Assembly (NCBI RefSeq): GCF_000496755.2
Contig: NZ_AYKS02000044.1
Coordinates: 39,239 to 103,238 of the forward strand
DNA from: Serratia sp. DD3
GTDB lineage: Bacteria; Pseudomonadota; Gammaproteobacteria; Enterobacterales; Enterobacteriaceae
DNA: 64,000 nt
Direction: 5' to 3'
The first letter of the stretch is position 1, and each line of letters opens with the position of its first letter. Made by a program: the position numbers and the translations under genes. Shown here in pieces: positions 41,212-50,314 of this stretch. A model generated the notes under the pieces. The model was not told the DNA's origin. It did no database searches and saw only the letters and a list, made by a program, of their open reading frames with translations.

Positions 41212-43401
41212 ATGACTATTGATAAAAGCAAACGCAAATTTTTAAAAGGGTCATTAAGCACCGTTGCTGCGATGACTGCTATGCAAATGTTCCCACCTAG
41301 CATTCAAAAAGCGCTGGCCATTGCGGCAAATAATGCAACCGGCACGATTAATGATGTGGAGCATATTGTTATATTTATGCAGGAAAACCGCTCCTTTGAT
41401 AATTACTTTGGTACGCTCCCTGGCGTGCGTGGTTTTGGCGATCGCTTTACGATTCCATTACCCGATGGCCTGAATGTGTGGCAACAGAAGGATGGTAAAG
41501 GGAACACCATATTACCTTATCGTCTTGATCAAAATCAGGGTAATGCGCAACGTGTTGCAGGAACGCCGCATTCTTGGGTTGATGCCAGAAATGCCTGGGA
41601 TAAAGGCCGCATGACAAACTGGCCTCAATACAAAGAACCTCAATCCATGTCCTATTATGGTGAGCAGGAATTAGAATATCAATTTGCCCTCGCTAATGCT
41701 TTTACCGTCTGTGATGCCTATTATTGCTCTCTGCATGGTGGTACTAATAGCAACCGTTTATTTCATATGACGGGGACCAACGGCGCAACCACACCTACCG
41801 GCAAGGTCGTGGTTAATAATGTCTTCGATGAACTCGCCACTGATACCGACCTGAATTACGCGTATGACTGGACCACCTACCCAGAACGTTTGGAAGCTAA
41901 AGGCGTATCCTGGAAGGTTTATCAAAATATGCCGGATAACTTTACTGACAATCCATTGGCGGGGTTCGCTCAATATCGCGAAGCCAATATCCTTTCTGGC
42001 AAGCCAGTCTATAACGATCTTCAACCGGAAGAAAACCCGAGTTATGATCCGGCAACCGATAGCAAAGGATTATATAAAGGTATTGCCAATACCATGTCCG
42101 ATGGTGGTTTTTTAGCGAGCTTTAAACAGGACATCTTGTCAGGTAATTTGCCGCAGGTAACTTGGATTATTGCTCCTGCCGCCTATTCCGAACACCCTGG
42201 CCCTTCAAGCCCAATACAGGGGGCTTGGTATACCCAGGAAATTCTGGATGCGTTAACGGCTAATCCGGATGTGTGGAGTAAGACGGTATTATTCCTCAAT
42301 TTCGACGAAAATGATGGCTACTTTGATCATATGCCTCCACCTTGTGCCCCTTCCTTGGATGAGAATGGTCAGCTTATCGGTAAATCTACGCTCAGTGATA
42401 AGGATTTATCGTATGAGTATTACACACATCCGATTGTTGATGGCACTAGAATGCCCCCTCAGGACCAAGATTGCTATGGCCCTGGTCCACGGGTACCGAT
42501 GTATGTAATTTCCCCTTGGAGTCGCGGCGGTTGGGTCAATTCGCAACAGTTTGATCACACATCGGTACTGCGCTTTCTGGAAACCCGTTTTGGCATAGCC
42601 GAAGAAAACATTAGCCCTTTCCGGCGTGCGGTGTTCGGCGATTTGACCAGTACATTTAACTTCGCCAACCCTAATTTTGAGCAAATGCCCGCCCTCGCAG
42701 GTCGAAATACCAAAGACAATGCGGATACATTGCGCAATGAACAGCAAAAGAAGCTAAAAATTCCTGTTCCATCACAACAAGACTTGCCAGTACAGCAACC
42801 GGGTATAAAACCAGCGCGTGCTTTGCCTTATGAACTCCACACCAGCGCCCGCACTGATGCTAAGGCCCAAGTCGTCAGCCTGATCTTTTCCAATACGGGC
42901 AGTGAGGCGGCGGTATTCCATGTATACGATAAGTTGCATCTGGATCGCGTACCGCGCCGTTATGTTGTTGAGGCAGGTAAACTATTAGACGATATCTGGG
43001 CACTTGATGATGACGGGCGTTATGATTTGTGGGTATTAGGCCCCAACGGCTATCACCGTGCTTTTGCTGGTGTATTAACTCAGGATAGTGCTGCTGCTAA
43101 TCCCGAAATACGTGTTTGCTATAACATTACGACAGGTGGCGTGATAGTGACGTTGATGAACAACGGTACGCAACCCTGCATCTTTAACGTATCAGCCCAA
43201 GCCTATCGTAAAGATGGCCCTTGGACGATTAACGTTGACGCTGGTACCCAAAAGGATTTGGACTGGAACCTGGACGATAGCGGGAACTGGTATGATTTTG
43301 AGGTGACTTGCCCAGCATTACCGGATTACCGTCGCCGTTTTGCTGGCCATGTGGAAACGGGTAAACATACCATTACCGACCCTGCCATGGGGCTGTTGTA
43401 A
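41212..43401 (+). CDS. Secreted phospholipase C (PlcH/PlcN-like), paralogue 1
   Basis: This 729-residue phosphoesterase of the PlcH/PlcN/AcpA family hydrolyses phospholipid head groups or phosphomonoesters outside the cytoplasm. The N-terminus is a Tat-type signal, but the twin Arg is Lys-Arg (SKRKFLKG). The catalytic opening HIVIFMQENRSFDNYFGT (51-68) and GVRGFGDR follow, with LNFDENDGYFDHMPPP near 362 and FDHTSVLRFLETRFG near 448. Two C-terminal beta domains of the phospholipase C type span about 555-725. Paralogue 2 lies 312 bp downstream. The substrate is not determined. Confidence 0.88.
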   Translation: MTIDKSKRKFLKGSLSTVAAMTAMQMFPPSIQKALAIAANNATGTINDVEHIVIFMQENRSFDNYFGTLPGVRGFGDRFTIPLPDGLNVWQQKDGKGNTILPYRLDQNQGNAQRVAGTPHSWVDARNAWDKGRMTNWPQYKEPQSMSYYGEQELEYQFALANAFTVCDAYYCSLHGGTNSNRLFHMTGTNGATTPTGKVVVNNVFDELATDTDLNYAYDWTTYPERLEAKGVSWKVYQNMPDNFTDNPLAGFAQYREANILSGKPVYNDLQPEENPSYDPATDSKGLYKGIANTMSDGGFLASFKQDILSGNLPQVTWIIAPAAYSEHPGPSSPIQGAWYTQEILDALTANPDVWSKTVLFLNFDENDGYFDHMPPPCAPSLDENGQLIGKSTLSDKDLSYEYYTHPIVDGTRMPPQDQDCYGPGPRVPMYVISPWSRGGWVNSQQFDHTSVLRFLETRFGIAEENISPFRRAVFGDLTSTFNFANPNFEQMPALAGRNTKDNADTLRNEQQKKLKIPVPSQQDLPVQQPGIKPARALPYELHTSARTDAKAQVVSLIFSNTGSEAAVFHVYDKLHLDRVPRRYVVEAGKLLDDIWALDDDGRYDLWVLGPNGYHRAFAGVLTQDSAAANPEIRVCYNITTGGVIVTLMNNGTQPCIFNVSAQAYRKDGPWTINVDAGTQKDLDWNLDDSGNWYDFEVTCPALPDYRRRFAGHVETGKHTITDPAMGLL

Positions 43402-43475
43402 GGCATAGACCCGACATTGCGATTGATACAAACCTAATATCAAAATACGTCAGGGATTCACCTGATGTGCATTAT

Positions 43476-43496
43476 CCCGGAGGTTAAACCTCCGGG
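43476..43496 (+). terminator. GC-rich hairpin after phospholipase gene 1
   Basis: CCCGGAGGTT-A-AACCTCCGGG is a perfect 21-bp palindrome 75 bp after the stop, with no T run. It may be a terminator or an mRNA-end stabiliser. The remaining gap to 43713 is AT-rich and presumably carries the next promoter. Confidence 0.5.
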
Positions 43497-43713
43497 AGCG
43501 TGCTTATCGTGTTCATCTTATTATTTAAAGCATAGAAATCCGGTTGACCAATAATTGCTTTAAAATTTAATTTTTCAAAAAAACGTCATAACAGCATCAT
43601 ATTGTAAATTTAAGTGCGGGAAAGGCCAGAAACCTTAAACCAATCCGATTAATTAAAATTACGTCATTTAAACAGCCTTATTATTTCTTCATAAAATATG
43701 AAAGGAAGCTATT

Positions 43714-46014
43714 ATGATTGATATTAATCGCCGCCATTTCCTGAAAATAGCAGGAAGCATGGCGACATTAAGTATGATTCCTGAAAGTATCCAAAAAGCA
43801 TTAGCGATACCCGCCAACCAACGTACCGGATCGTTACAGGATGTCGAACACATCGTCGTCTTAATGCAGGAAAACCGCTCATTTGATCATTACTTTGGTA
43901 CCCTCAATGGGGTACGCGGTTTTGGCGACCCACGCCCCATCCCCTTGCCCAGCGGAAGACCGGTGTGGTATCAACCAGTAGGAAAAAATGCCGATCAACG
44001 CTTAGCTCCCTACGCTAATGTCAGTAACAGTAGCTGGCAAAAAACAGACTTATGGTATGAAGCGGATCCACTGGCACAGGCGAAAATGGATTATTTGCTG
44101 CCATTCAAACTCGACCCAACATCGACAAGTGCTCAGCATATGGAAAGCACCGACCATCACTGGAAACTGAGCCAAGGATTATGGAAAAACTGGGATGCCT
44201 GGGTACCGTTGAAAAGTAAAATGTCGATGGCTTATTTTGATGCCGCTAAAGATCTGCCGTTTTATTATCATTTGGCAGACGCCTTTACTATCTGCGACGC
44301 CAATCACTGTTCGATCTTTGCCAACACCGAACCCAATCGCGAATATTATACCAGTGGTGCCAGTGTTTACACCATGAGCGGCTATGACCCGAAAAACCCT
44401 AACAAACGTTTACATGGGCAGGAGCTTGACAGTAACTGGACTGGGGAGATGAAACAGGATACGCCCTGGGAAGGATTGTTATGGAAGAGTTATGCGGAGC
44501 AACTGCAGGAACATAATATTGACTGGCGTGTCTATCAGGCTTATTCAAATTATGGCTGCAATGAATTTGCTTATTTCAAAACATTCAGAAAGCTGGATGA
44601 AAGTTCAGATCTCTATAAACGTGGCCGCGCTTATGTGGGTGAAAAGCTCCCATCATTTGATGGACCTTACGATGAAATACTGGCAAATGCCTTGCAGGAG
44701 GATGTGCTAAATGATCGGCTACCTCAGGTTTCATGGATCATCTGCCCAGATGCGTTTTGTGAACACCCTACCGAAACCCCTGCTGCCGGACAGGCTCTGG
44801 TGGACAAGTTACTGCGAGCACTCACCTCTAACCCTGATGTCTGGTCAAAAACCGTATTCATCATCAATTACGATGAGAATGATGGTTTGTTCGACCACAT
44901 GCCGGTAAATGTTCCCCCGGTGAATACCCAGCTCTACGGTTATCAGGGATTAAGCACGGTCTCAGTTGCCGAAGAAAATTACAATGGTGTGCCAATCGGC
45001 TTGGGGCCTAGAGTGCCGATGATGGTCGTTTCGCCATGGAGTAAAGGGGGCTGGGTCTGTTCCGAACTCTTTGATCACACCTCGGTATTGCGTTTTATCG
45101 AACAACGCTTCGGCGTGGCATGTGAAAATATCTCCCCGTGGCGTCGTGCACTCTGTGGGGATTTAACCTCGGCTTTTGATTTTAAAACGCCAGAGACTCT
45201 CCTCCCTCCCCTGCCTGATACCGTAAACTACAAAGCTGAAGCGGAAGCTACCGGGGCATTCCCCGACCCGCTACCGCCAGAAATACAGTCACGCCCGGTA
45301 CAGCAGTTGGGGCAGCGCCGTGCCCGTGCCCTGCCTTATGAGTTTTTTGTTCATGCTCGTGTCGATACCAGCGAACAACGCTTTTGGCTTGATTTTGCCA
45401 ATACCGGTGGCACCGGGGCAGGATTTATTGTCTATGCCAACAACCACGCCCAGTTTGATGACAGCGACAAAACCTATGAGCCCGATGATACCGTTCTGCC
45501 TGACCGTACCTTTGTAGACGCCAACGATCATAAAGGCCCATGGCAATATTCGGTCGAAGCCAATAAAACGCTTTCAGACAGTTGGGTATTCGCCGAAAAC
45601 AATAAACAGGACCAGCCTTACGATTTTTCTGTGTATGGCCCTAATGGTTTCCTGGCTCAATTCAAGGGAATACTCCCTGCCGCACCAGAAATACCGATAC
45701 AACCAGAAGTCGCACTCTGCTATGACATCACTTATGGCAATGTGTTGTTAACATTAAAAAACCCCACTAACAACAACATCAGTTTTTATGTTGCCAATGG
45801 TTATGACAGCAGTGACACCCGTTCTTTTACGGTTAAGGCTGGCATGTCGGTACAAGAAAGTTGGAACCTGACGGCCAGTTCACAGTGGTTTGATCTGCGG
45901 GTCACAACAACAGCCGGAGATGGCTTTTTACGCCGCTTTGCCGGTCATGTTGAGACGGGAAACCCCAGCTTAACCGACCCCAAAATCGGTGGTATTGCTG
46001 TCGATACTCTCTAA
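43714..46014 (+). CDS. Secreted phospholipase C (PlcH/PlcN-like), paralogue 2
   Basis: This 766-residue protein is closely related to the one at 41212-43401 and has a classical twin-arginine signal (NRRHFLKIAG). QENRSFDHYFGTLNGVRGFG starts at residue 52, INYDENDGLFDHMPVN is near 388, and FDHTSVLRFIEQRFG is near 450. The C-terminal phospholipase-type beta domains occupy about 560-755. It has insertions of about 40 residues relative to paralogue 1. AAAGGAAGC precedes the ATG. The next lipoprotein gene starts 12 bp after its stop, so they form an operon. Confidence 0.9.
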   Translation: MIDINRRHFLKIAGSMATLSMIPESIQKALAIPANQRTGSLQDVEHIVVLMQENRSFDHYFGTLNGVRGFGDPRPIPLPSGRPVWYQPVGKNADQRLAPYANVSNSSWQKTDLWYEADPLAQAKMDYLLPFKLDPTSTSAQHMESTDHHWKLSQGLWKNWDAWVPLKSKMSMAYFDAAKDLPFYYHLADAFTICDANHCSIFANTEPNREYYTSGASVYTMSGYDPKNPNKRLHGQELDSNWTGEMKQDTPWEGLLWKSYAEQLQEHNIDWRVYQAYSNYGCNEFAYFKTFRKLDESSDLYKRGRAYVGEKLPSFDGPYDEILANALQEDVLNDRLPQVSWIICPDAFCEHPTETPAAGQALVDKLLRALTSNPDVWSKTVFIINYDENDGLFDHMPVNVPPVNTQLYGYQGLSTVSVAEENYNGVPIGLGPRVPMMVVSPWSKGGWVCSELFDHTSVLRFIEQRFGVACENISPWRRALCGDLTSAFDFKTPETLLPPLPDTVNYKAEAEATGAFPDPLPPEIQSRPVQQLGQRRARALPYEFFVHARVDTSEQRFWLDFANTGGTGAGFIVYANNHAQFDDSDKTYEPDDTVLPDRTFVDANDHKGPWQYSVEANKTLSDSWVFAENNKQDQPYDFSVYGPNGFLAQFKGILPAAPEIPIQPEVALCYDITYGNVLLTLKNPTNNNISFYVANGYDSSDTRSFTVKAGMSVQESWNLTASSQWFDLRVTTTAGDGFLRRFAGHVETGNPSLTDPKIGGIAVDTL

Positions 46015-46026
46015 AACAAGGACTCA

Positions 46027-48072
46027 TTGAATATCATGATTAAAAACCTCTTGGGGATATCCAAAGTCGTCTTCCTGGCAACCATGCTCACGGCCTGCAA
46101 TGGAGACTCAACATCACAGGACCAGGGTACCGGTACGGGTACGGATAAGGGTACGGTTACGCCCCCGCTACCTGAGTCCACTGACGATTCTCGGCATGTC
46201 TTGCTGATTACTGTTGATGGGCTCGATGCAGCCCAGTTGCAACAGGCTATAACAGCAGGGACGATGCCGAGCCTATCATCATTATCCTTCACGCCTGCCT
46301 ATACTGGTGGCATCGTAGGTACTGCGACTCAACAAGATCTGCTCAGCGGCCCTGGCTTGTCGACTATTTTCACAGGAAACTGGGCTAATCGCCATCAAGT
46401 CACTTCCGATACCACCGCGCAGGTTATTCAGGGGAAAACCCTGTTTACTCGCCTGAAAACTGCCGATGCCGCCCATCACAGCGTGGTTATTGCCAGTAAC
46501 CCCTTGCTCCCAGACCTGTTACAAGATGAACAAAATAAGGGAGCCATCGATCACATGATCGATTGCGCAGGAGTTGATCTCTGTGTTGCTCAAGCTGCCA
46601 GTCTGCTGATCCAAGATGAGCAATATGACACGGTTGTCGCCAATTTTCACAACCTGTCATCCGTCTCCAACAGTGGACTCTATAGCGATTATCAGCAGGG
46701 GCTCAAAACACTTAACCAGCAACTGGATTCATTGTTTAACGCAGTGAAAAGTCAGCAGGCAAAGGCTCCGCTACAAAAATGGCTTATCATTGTTACCAGT
46801 GATCGTGGATTACGCAGCAAAGGCGCACTACCCGCTTTACCCTCGGCAAATCAAACCGTCTTCATCGCCATGAATCAGCCAGGTAATGCCTTGTTTAAAC
46901 GCTCTACAGTGTCCAGTATTTATGACTATGCCAGTCAGACCGATGTTACGCCGACCATTCTTGATTTTATGGAAGTTAAAGAAGAGGACCTCGCTCAATG
47001 GGATATGGACGGGCAGTCATTACTTTCTTTACCCGCGGTACAACAGTTGCAGGCGACTGTCGATGGCAAAGAGATTAATCTGAACTGGCGGTTGGCAGCA
47101 GATAGCACCATTCCCGCAGGGATCACCGTCTATCGAAATGGCCAGTTAATTGACAGCCTGCCGGGCACTGCCACAACCTATCACGATTCTGCCCCTGGAA
47201 TTGGGCTGGAAGGTGAAAAAAACTATACGTTTAACTATGTGGTTGCCGCAGACTATAGCATTGCTGCAGCAGATACCCCCATAAGCACGCCAGATAACAG
47301 CAGTACTACTCATAGTGTACCGACAGCGGTACTGGCATCGGTAGATTATCAAGCGCCTAACAATGAACTAGCACCAAAGTTACTTGATGGATTGCTCGCC
47401 TTTTTACCTTTTGATAATGGATTAGTCGATATCAAAGGGGGGAGTGGCTTGGCCAGACTGAATGCGACGGATACCCCCATATCTTTTACCAGTGATAACT
47501 TTTCTGGTCAGGCCTTGGTGATCGACCCGAAGGTAAATAGCTATACCATGCCTGCACCACTGGCCAGCCTGCCGCAATTTACCATCGGTTTTTGGTATAA
47601 TTCTGATGCTAAACAAGCCTGGCTACCGATGGTCACTAATAAAGATTGGGATTCCGGCAAAAATAGCGGTTTTATCATCAGCCAGACCAGCGGTGCGAAT
47701 GGTGTAACCATGAATTTTGGTGACGGTAGCCAGCGGGCAGACACCAATCTGTATCTTCCGTCGAATCAATGGGTTTACATTGCTCTGACTGTCGATGTTA
47801 CGGCACAAAAAGCCATCGCCTATGTCGCTCAACCGGGACAAAAGCTACAAATCAGCCCGCTTGACCTTTCATCACTGAATCTGGCGAAAACCTTTTCCAA
47901 CGAAACATTGGTTTTCAATGAGGATGCTACTGGCGTGTTTTACCGTGGTTATGCTATTGGCAGCGTTTCACCCAAGTATAACGATTTCGCGTTATGGGGG
48001 CGGGTACTCAGTGCCAATGAAGTCACCATGTTGTTCAGCTCTGGACAATCATTGACGACCCTAAACCCTTAA
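46027..48072 (+). CDS. Lipoprotein with alkaline-phosphatase-like and LamG-like domains
   Basis: A lipobox (FLATMLTAC, Cys24) anchors this 681-residue protein. A short Gly/Thr linker leads to a type I phosphodiesterase/alkaline-phosphatase-like domain (about 55-345): VLLITVDGLDAAQLQQA supplies the first metal Asp, STIFTGNWANRHQV a Thr/Ser nucleophile region, and YASQTDVTPTILDFM the far metal region. The usual SDHG reads SDRG (about 258), so one His ligand is replaced. A concanavalin/LamG-like domain (about 470-675) follows. TTG 46027 has AAGGA four bases upstream; ATG 46036 is the alternative start. It is coupled to phospholipase paralogue 2. Confidence 0.72.
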   Translation: MNIMIKNLLGISKVVFLATMLTACNGDSTSQDQGTGTGTDKGTVTPPLPESTDDSRHVLLITVDGLDAAQLQQAITAGTMPSLSSLSFTPAYTGGIVGTATQQDLLSGPGLSTIFTGNWANRHQVTSDTTAQVIQGKTLFTRLKTADAAHHSVVIASNPLLPDLLQDEQNKGAIDHMIDCAGVDLCVAQAASLLIQDEQYDTVVANFHNLSSVSNSGLYSDYQQGLKTLNQQLDSLFNAVKSQQAKAPLQKWLIIVTSDRGLRSKGALPALPSANQTVFIAMNQPGNALFKRSTVSSIYDYASQTDVTPTILDFMEVKEEDLAQWDMDGQSLLSLPAVQQLQATVDGKEINLNWRLAADSTIPAGITVYRNGQLIDSLPGTATTYHDSAPGIGLEGEKNYTFNYVVAADYSIAAADTPISTPDNSSTTHSVPTAVLASVDYQAPNNELAPKLLDGLLAFLPFDNGLVDIKGGSGLARLNATDTPISFTSDNFSGQALVIDPKVNSYTMPAPLASLPQFTIGFWYNSDAKQAWLPMVTNKDWDSGKNSGFIISQTSGANGVTMNFGDGSQRADTNLYLPSNQWVYIALTVDVTAQKAIAYVAQPGQKLQISPLDLSSLNLAKTFSNETLVFNEDATGVFYRGYAIGSVSPKYNDFALWGRVLSANEVTMLFSSGQSLTTLNP

Positions 48073-48095
48073 ACGTTAACTCGGTAAGTTCTGTC

Positions 48096-48140
48096 GCACA
48101 CGTTTCCTTTTCACTGTTCTGGTGAGAAGGAAGCGTGTGC
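48096..48140 (+). terminator. Long hairpin after the phosphoesterase cluster
   Basis: GCACACG(T)TTCCTT(T)TCAC pairs with GTGA(G)AAGGAA(G)CGTGTGC around a 7-base loop, giving a ~20-bp stem with a few mismatches. It lies 24 bp after the last stop. A terminator role is likely despite the lack of a T run. From 48141 to 48404 I see no gene; the tRNA promoter should be here. Confidence 0.6.
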
Positions 48141-48404
48141 CAGCTGAAAGCCGTTATCCAAAGTGGTCGTACCCAATCATCAATAACCCCTCATGGGATC
48201 ACCGCCTGCAGTAGCCAACACTCCCCACTGAATAGGGATGGGTATAAATAGCAATAACGCCAACAACGTACTGTTTGCTGGCCTGACTGCAACGCTCGCA
48301 AAACCCATCTGCAATAACAATCGGCTATAGCTGAACAGAAAAGCACCATACAAACAGACGACTGTAGACCTGCATCCCGTCATTACCGTATAATCACGCC
48401 GCCT

Positions 48405-48480
48405 GGCCCCTTAGCTCAGCGGTTAGAGCAGTCGACTCATAATCGATTGGTCGCTGGTTCAAACCCAGCAGGGGCCACCA
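48405..48480 (+). tRNA. ileX: tRNA-Ile2 (anticodon CAT, lysidine type)
   Basis: The 76-nt gene runs GGCCCCTTAGCTCAGCGG to the encoded GGGGCCACCA. The anticodon CAT is at 48438-48440, and the acceptor GGCCCC pairs with GGGGCC. The CAT anticodon with this body is the AUA-reading isoleucine tRNA, whose wobble C is converted to lysidine by TilS. It follows rpoD at distance, like ileX in E. coli. Its 3' end marks the left border of the accessory island. Confidence 0.93.
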
Positions 48481-48506
48481 AATTTTAGTAGTAAAATCAT
48501 ATAATT

Positions 48507-48533
48507 AAGCCACCTTTCAAGGTGGCTTTTTTA
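48507..48533 (+). terminator. tRNA-Ile2 terminator
   Basis: AAGCCACCTT-TC-AAGGTGGCTT followed by TTTT: a perfect stem 27 bp after the tRNA. Confidence 0.92.
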
Positions 48534-48590
48534 TTGGCTAAATTTCAAGTGGCGATAAAATGGCGATGTATTTTAAGTTTTCCCTATCTT

Positions 48591-48833
48591 TTACATAAAG
48601 CTACGCTCCTTCCTACCATAGAATGCAAGCGTGTGAATGACCTCAGCATGCACTCGATCAAGGATATCCTTCCTCAAGCGCGCCACAATTTTAGCTGCCA
48701 TTTCATTTTCTAGACTGCTGCCAAGAGCTCGCAGGATCTTATCTGTATCGCTGATTGTGAGTTGTTGTGATGAGTTCAGGTCTAACACCCGTTGTAGGCG
48801 GCTATAGGGAATTGCTGTTTGCTCCGATATCGA
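48591..48833 (-). pseudogene. 5'-truncated HTH regulator-like phage gene
   Basis: The open frame begins just after an in-frame TGA (48836-48834) and gives 80 codons to the stop. It starts SISEQTAIPYSRLQRVLDLN, which resembles the second half of an XRE-type helix-turn-helix, and continues TISDTDKILRALGSSLENE. No start codon or first helix is present, although an internal GTG at 48788 could start a 65-residue product. It is probably a truncated repressor-like gene from the phage that used the tRNA. Confidence 0.45.
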
Positions 48834-48969
48834 TCATGTGCAAGTTGAAAAGTTGAGCACACCAAAACAGGCACCCTCAAAATCACGCCAGCAGATTGAA
48901 GATAATTACCAGATCACGGCAGATATGGGTAAAGCGCGGGGAATGGTGGAACGTCCACTAAAGGTTAAA

Positions 48970-48997
48970 AAAGGCAGCACTGCAAATGCTGTCCTTT
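48970..48997 (-). terminator. Terminator of the YlcI/YnfO-like gene
   Basis: On the minus strand AAAGGACAGCA pairs with TGCTGCCTTT (one bulge) and runs into TTTTTTAACC. It lies 20 bp after the stop at 49017. Confidence 0.8.
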
Positions 48998-49016
48998 GGA
49001 TTGAATCGAGGGATGA

Positions 49017-49199
49017 TCAGTCGTGTTCTTGTTTACCTTTCTTGCGCTGTCTGCGTTTGATCTCGCCTCTGATTGAGGTTACGACAAAACTTGCGGTGCT
49101 TTCGCCTTCGTCCTTTACTTTTTCAAGTTCATCAATTAATTCAAGAGGAACCCTTGATACGATTTGCTGTGACTTGTTATTACGTGAACCCGTTGCCAT
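49017..49199 (-). CDS. YlcI/YnfO-like small phage protein
   Basis: This 60-residue protein begins MATGSRNNKSQQIVSRVPLE and continues with a short helical segment (GESTASFVVTSIRGEIKRR) and a Lys/Arg-rich tail. The pattern matches small YlcI/YnfO proteins of lambdoid and P4-like prophages, which resemble ribbon-helix-helix DNA-binding proteins. GAGG lies before the ATG and a terminator follows. The target is unknown. Confidence 0.7.
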   Translation of the reverse strand: MATGSRNNKSQQIVSRVPLELIDELEKVKDEGESTASFVVTSIRGEIKRRQRKKGKQEHD

Positions 49200-49394
49200 T
49201 GGTCAACCTCTTCGCAATAGGTGGCATTCAGTATACAGGAAAAATAAATGCTACCAGACATTGAAGTGGCATTCACTTAGTTATATTGTAGTGAATGCCA
49301 CCTGTAATGTATTACAGAGCAAAAATAGCGACGCCCCAGAGTGCTTCGAACCACTACCGAGGCGTCTAACCACAACGTTAGAGGAACTAACGCC

Positions 49395-49574
49395 ATGGCT
49401 ACCACAAAGTGTACCTACATCTTTGCGGCGATCAACCGCACCCAGAAGAAAGTTAAGCCCATTATGCTGCGGGGAACCGCGTCTGATGAAAAATCAGCCC
49501 GCCGCCGCTATGCCCCTGATTACATCTTGCTGTTTGCTGGCCGCCTACTGGTACAAGGGGGTGATCATGTCTGA
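49395..49574 (+). CDS. Icd-like host cell division inhibitor
   Basis: This 59-residue protein (TYIFAAINRTQKKVKPIML, then RGTASDEKSARRR and YILLFAGRLLVQ) matches the Icd-like proteins of P4- and P1-type phages, which block host division. The GAGGAACTAACGCC leader and the upstream GCGACGCCCC...GAGGCGTC dyad (about 49329-49366) are typical of these loci. Its end overlaps the next small gene by eight bases. It is phage debris or a satellite function. Confidence 0.7.
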   Translation: MATTKCTYIFAAINRTQKKVKPIMLRGTASDEKSARRRYAPDYILLFAGRLLVQGGDHV

Positions 49575-49767
49575 CCTGATCGATAGAACCCCACTGACTG
49601 CCCAAGAGGTGGCTTTTCAGTGCTTGGCACTGACGCACGCCGCCCTATTTTCAAATCAGCAAGCCATAAGGGAAACACTGCTGTTTATCCTTCTCGACAG
49701 AGTAGACACGCTCTATGAGATGTTGCCGGAACAATGCACAACATGCAGCGAACCAGCAACCAAATAG
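49567..49767 (+). CDS. Small phage protein, unknown function (66 aa)
   Basis: The ATG at 49567 overlaps the Icd-like gene by eight bases. The product is one likely helical domain (EVAFQCLALTHAALFSNQQA and FILLDRVDTLYEMLPEQC) with a Cys-x-x-Cys end (CTTC). No family is recognised. The overlap and helical pattern suggest a real gene of the phage module. A longer frame reaching back to 48838 in the same phase crosses the YlcI/YnfO-like gene and is not coding. Confidence 0.5.
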   Translation: MSDLIDRTPLTAQEVAFQCLALTHAALFSNQQAIRETLLFILLDRVDTLYEMLPEQCTTCSEPATK

Positions 49768-49909
49768 CAGGAATATAAACCATCAACCGGTCACACGCTG
49801 GGGCCAAACTCAGCCCCAAAATGGCACCAGCGGTGATATCCCCCTGTTGTAGTCGGGATAGGAAAGGCCAGAGCCAAGCACCAACTTTCTGTTTCCTGAA
49901 AGTTTTCAG

Positions 49910-50073
49910 CCTTGCCATACACCTGCTCAGAGCCGACGTGTGTCACACAGCCGCTTTATGCCCTGATGAAGTGGATGACTGGATCCCTGAAGGATTGAAC
50001 GCATTAACTAAGTGGGCAAAGGAGTGATCGTTGGCCTGTACTGCGGCACACTTGAGCTGGCGCTTTTGTTGAA
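49910..50073 (+). pseudogene. Gene 3'-end remnant, copy A
   Basis: In one frame this reads RADVCHTAALCPDEVDDW and ends GLNALTKWAKE before TGA 50026. A second copy at 56420-56583 has nearly the same DNA but a one-base loss that shifts the frame. Both are ends of an unrecognised gene without a plausible 5' part. From 49768 to 49909 there is nothing else recognisable. Confidence 0.4.
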
Positions 50074-50095
50074 TGGCTAATGCGAGAGTCGGCAT

Positions 50096-50240
50096 TGATA
50101 ACTATGTGACTAGGGTGACAAGTCTGCCGCGAGCAGACTTGAACGCTGCTTGCAGCGGCCCCGTGAGGGGCGAGGCTCAGGAGGAGCCGAGTATCTGAGA
50201 GAAGCCAACACCGCTGCAAGTTGAATAGCGACGGGTATAT
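50096..50240. repeat. Interspersed repeat with internal insertion
   Basis: TGATAACTATGTGACTAGGG and the end GCAAGTTGAATAGCGACGGG belong to the same repeat family as 1717-1844. The middle is replaced by about 75 bp of nested dyads (AAGTCTGC...GCAGACTT, GGCCCCGTGAGGGGC, GGCTC...GAGCC). Confidence 0.6.
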
Positions 50241-50314
50241 ACTCAGTTTATATTAATCCATTAATGAATAGCATCGCTGCAAACAACCGGTGCTATTCAA
50301 CATAATTTAATTTG

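Noticed and set aside
48838..49767. 309-codon plus-strand frame across the phage debris
   Set aside because: It crosses the minus-strand YlcI/YnfO-like gene and its terminator; only the last 66 codons, from ATG 49567, are credible.
49910..50240. Second attachment site for the tRNA-Ile2 island
   Set aside because: I looked for the tRNA 3' end (CAGCAGGGGCCACCA) downstream and found no match in the window.
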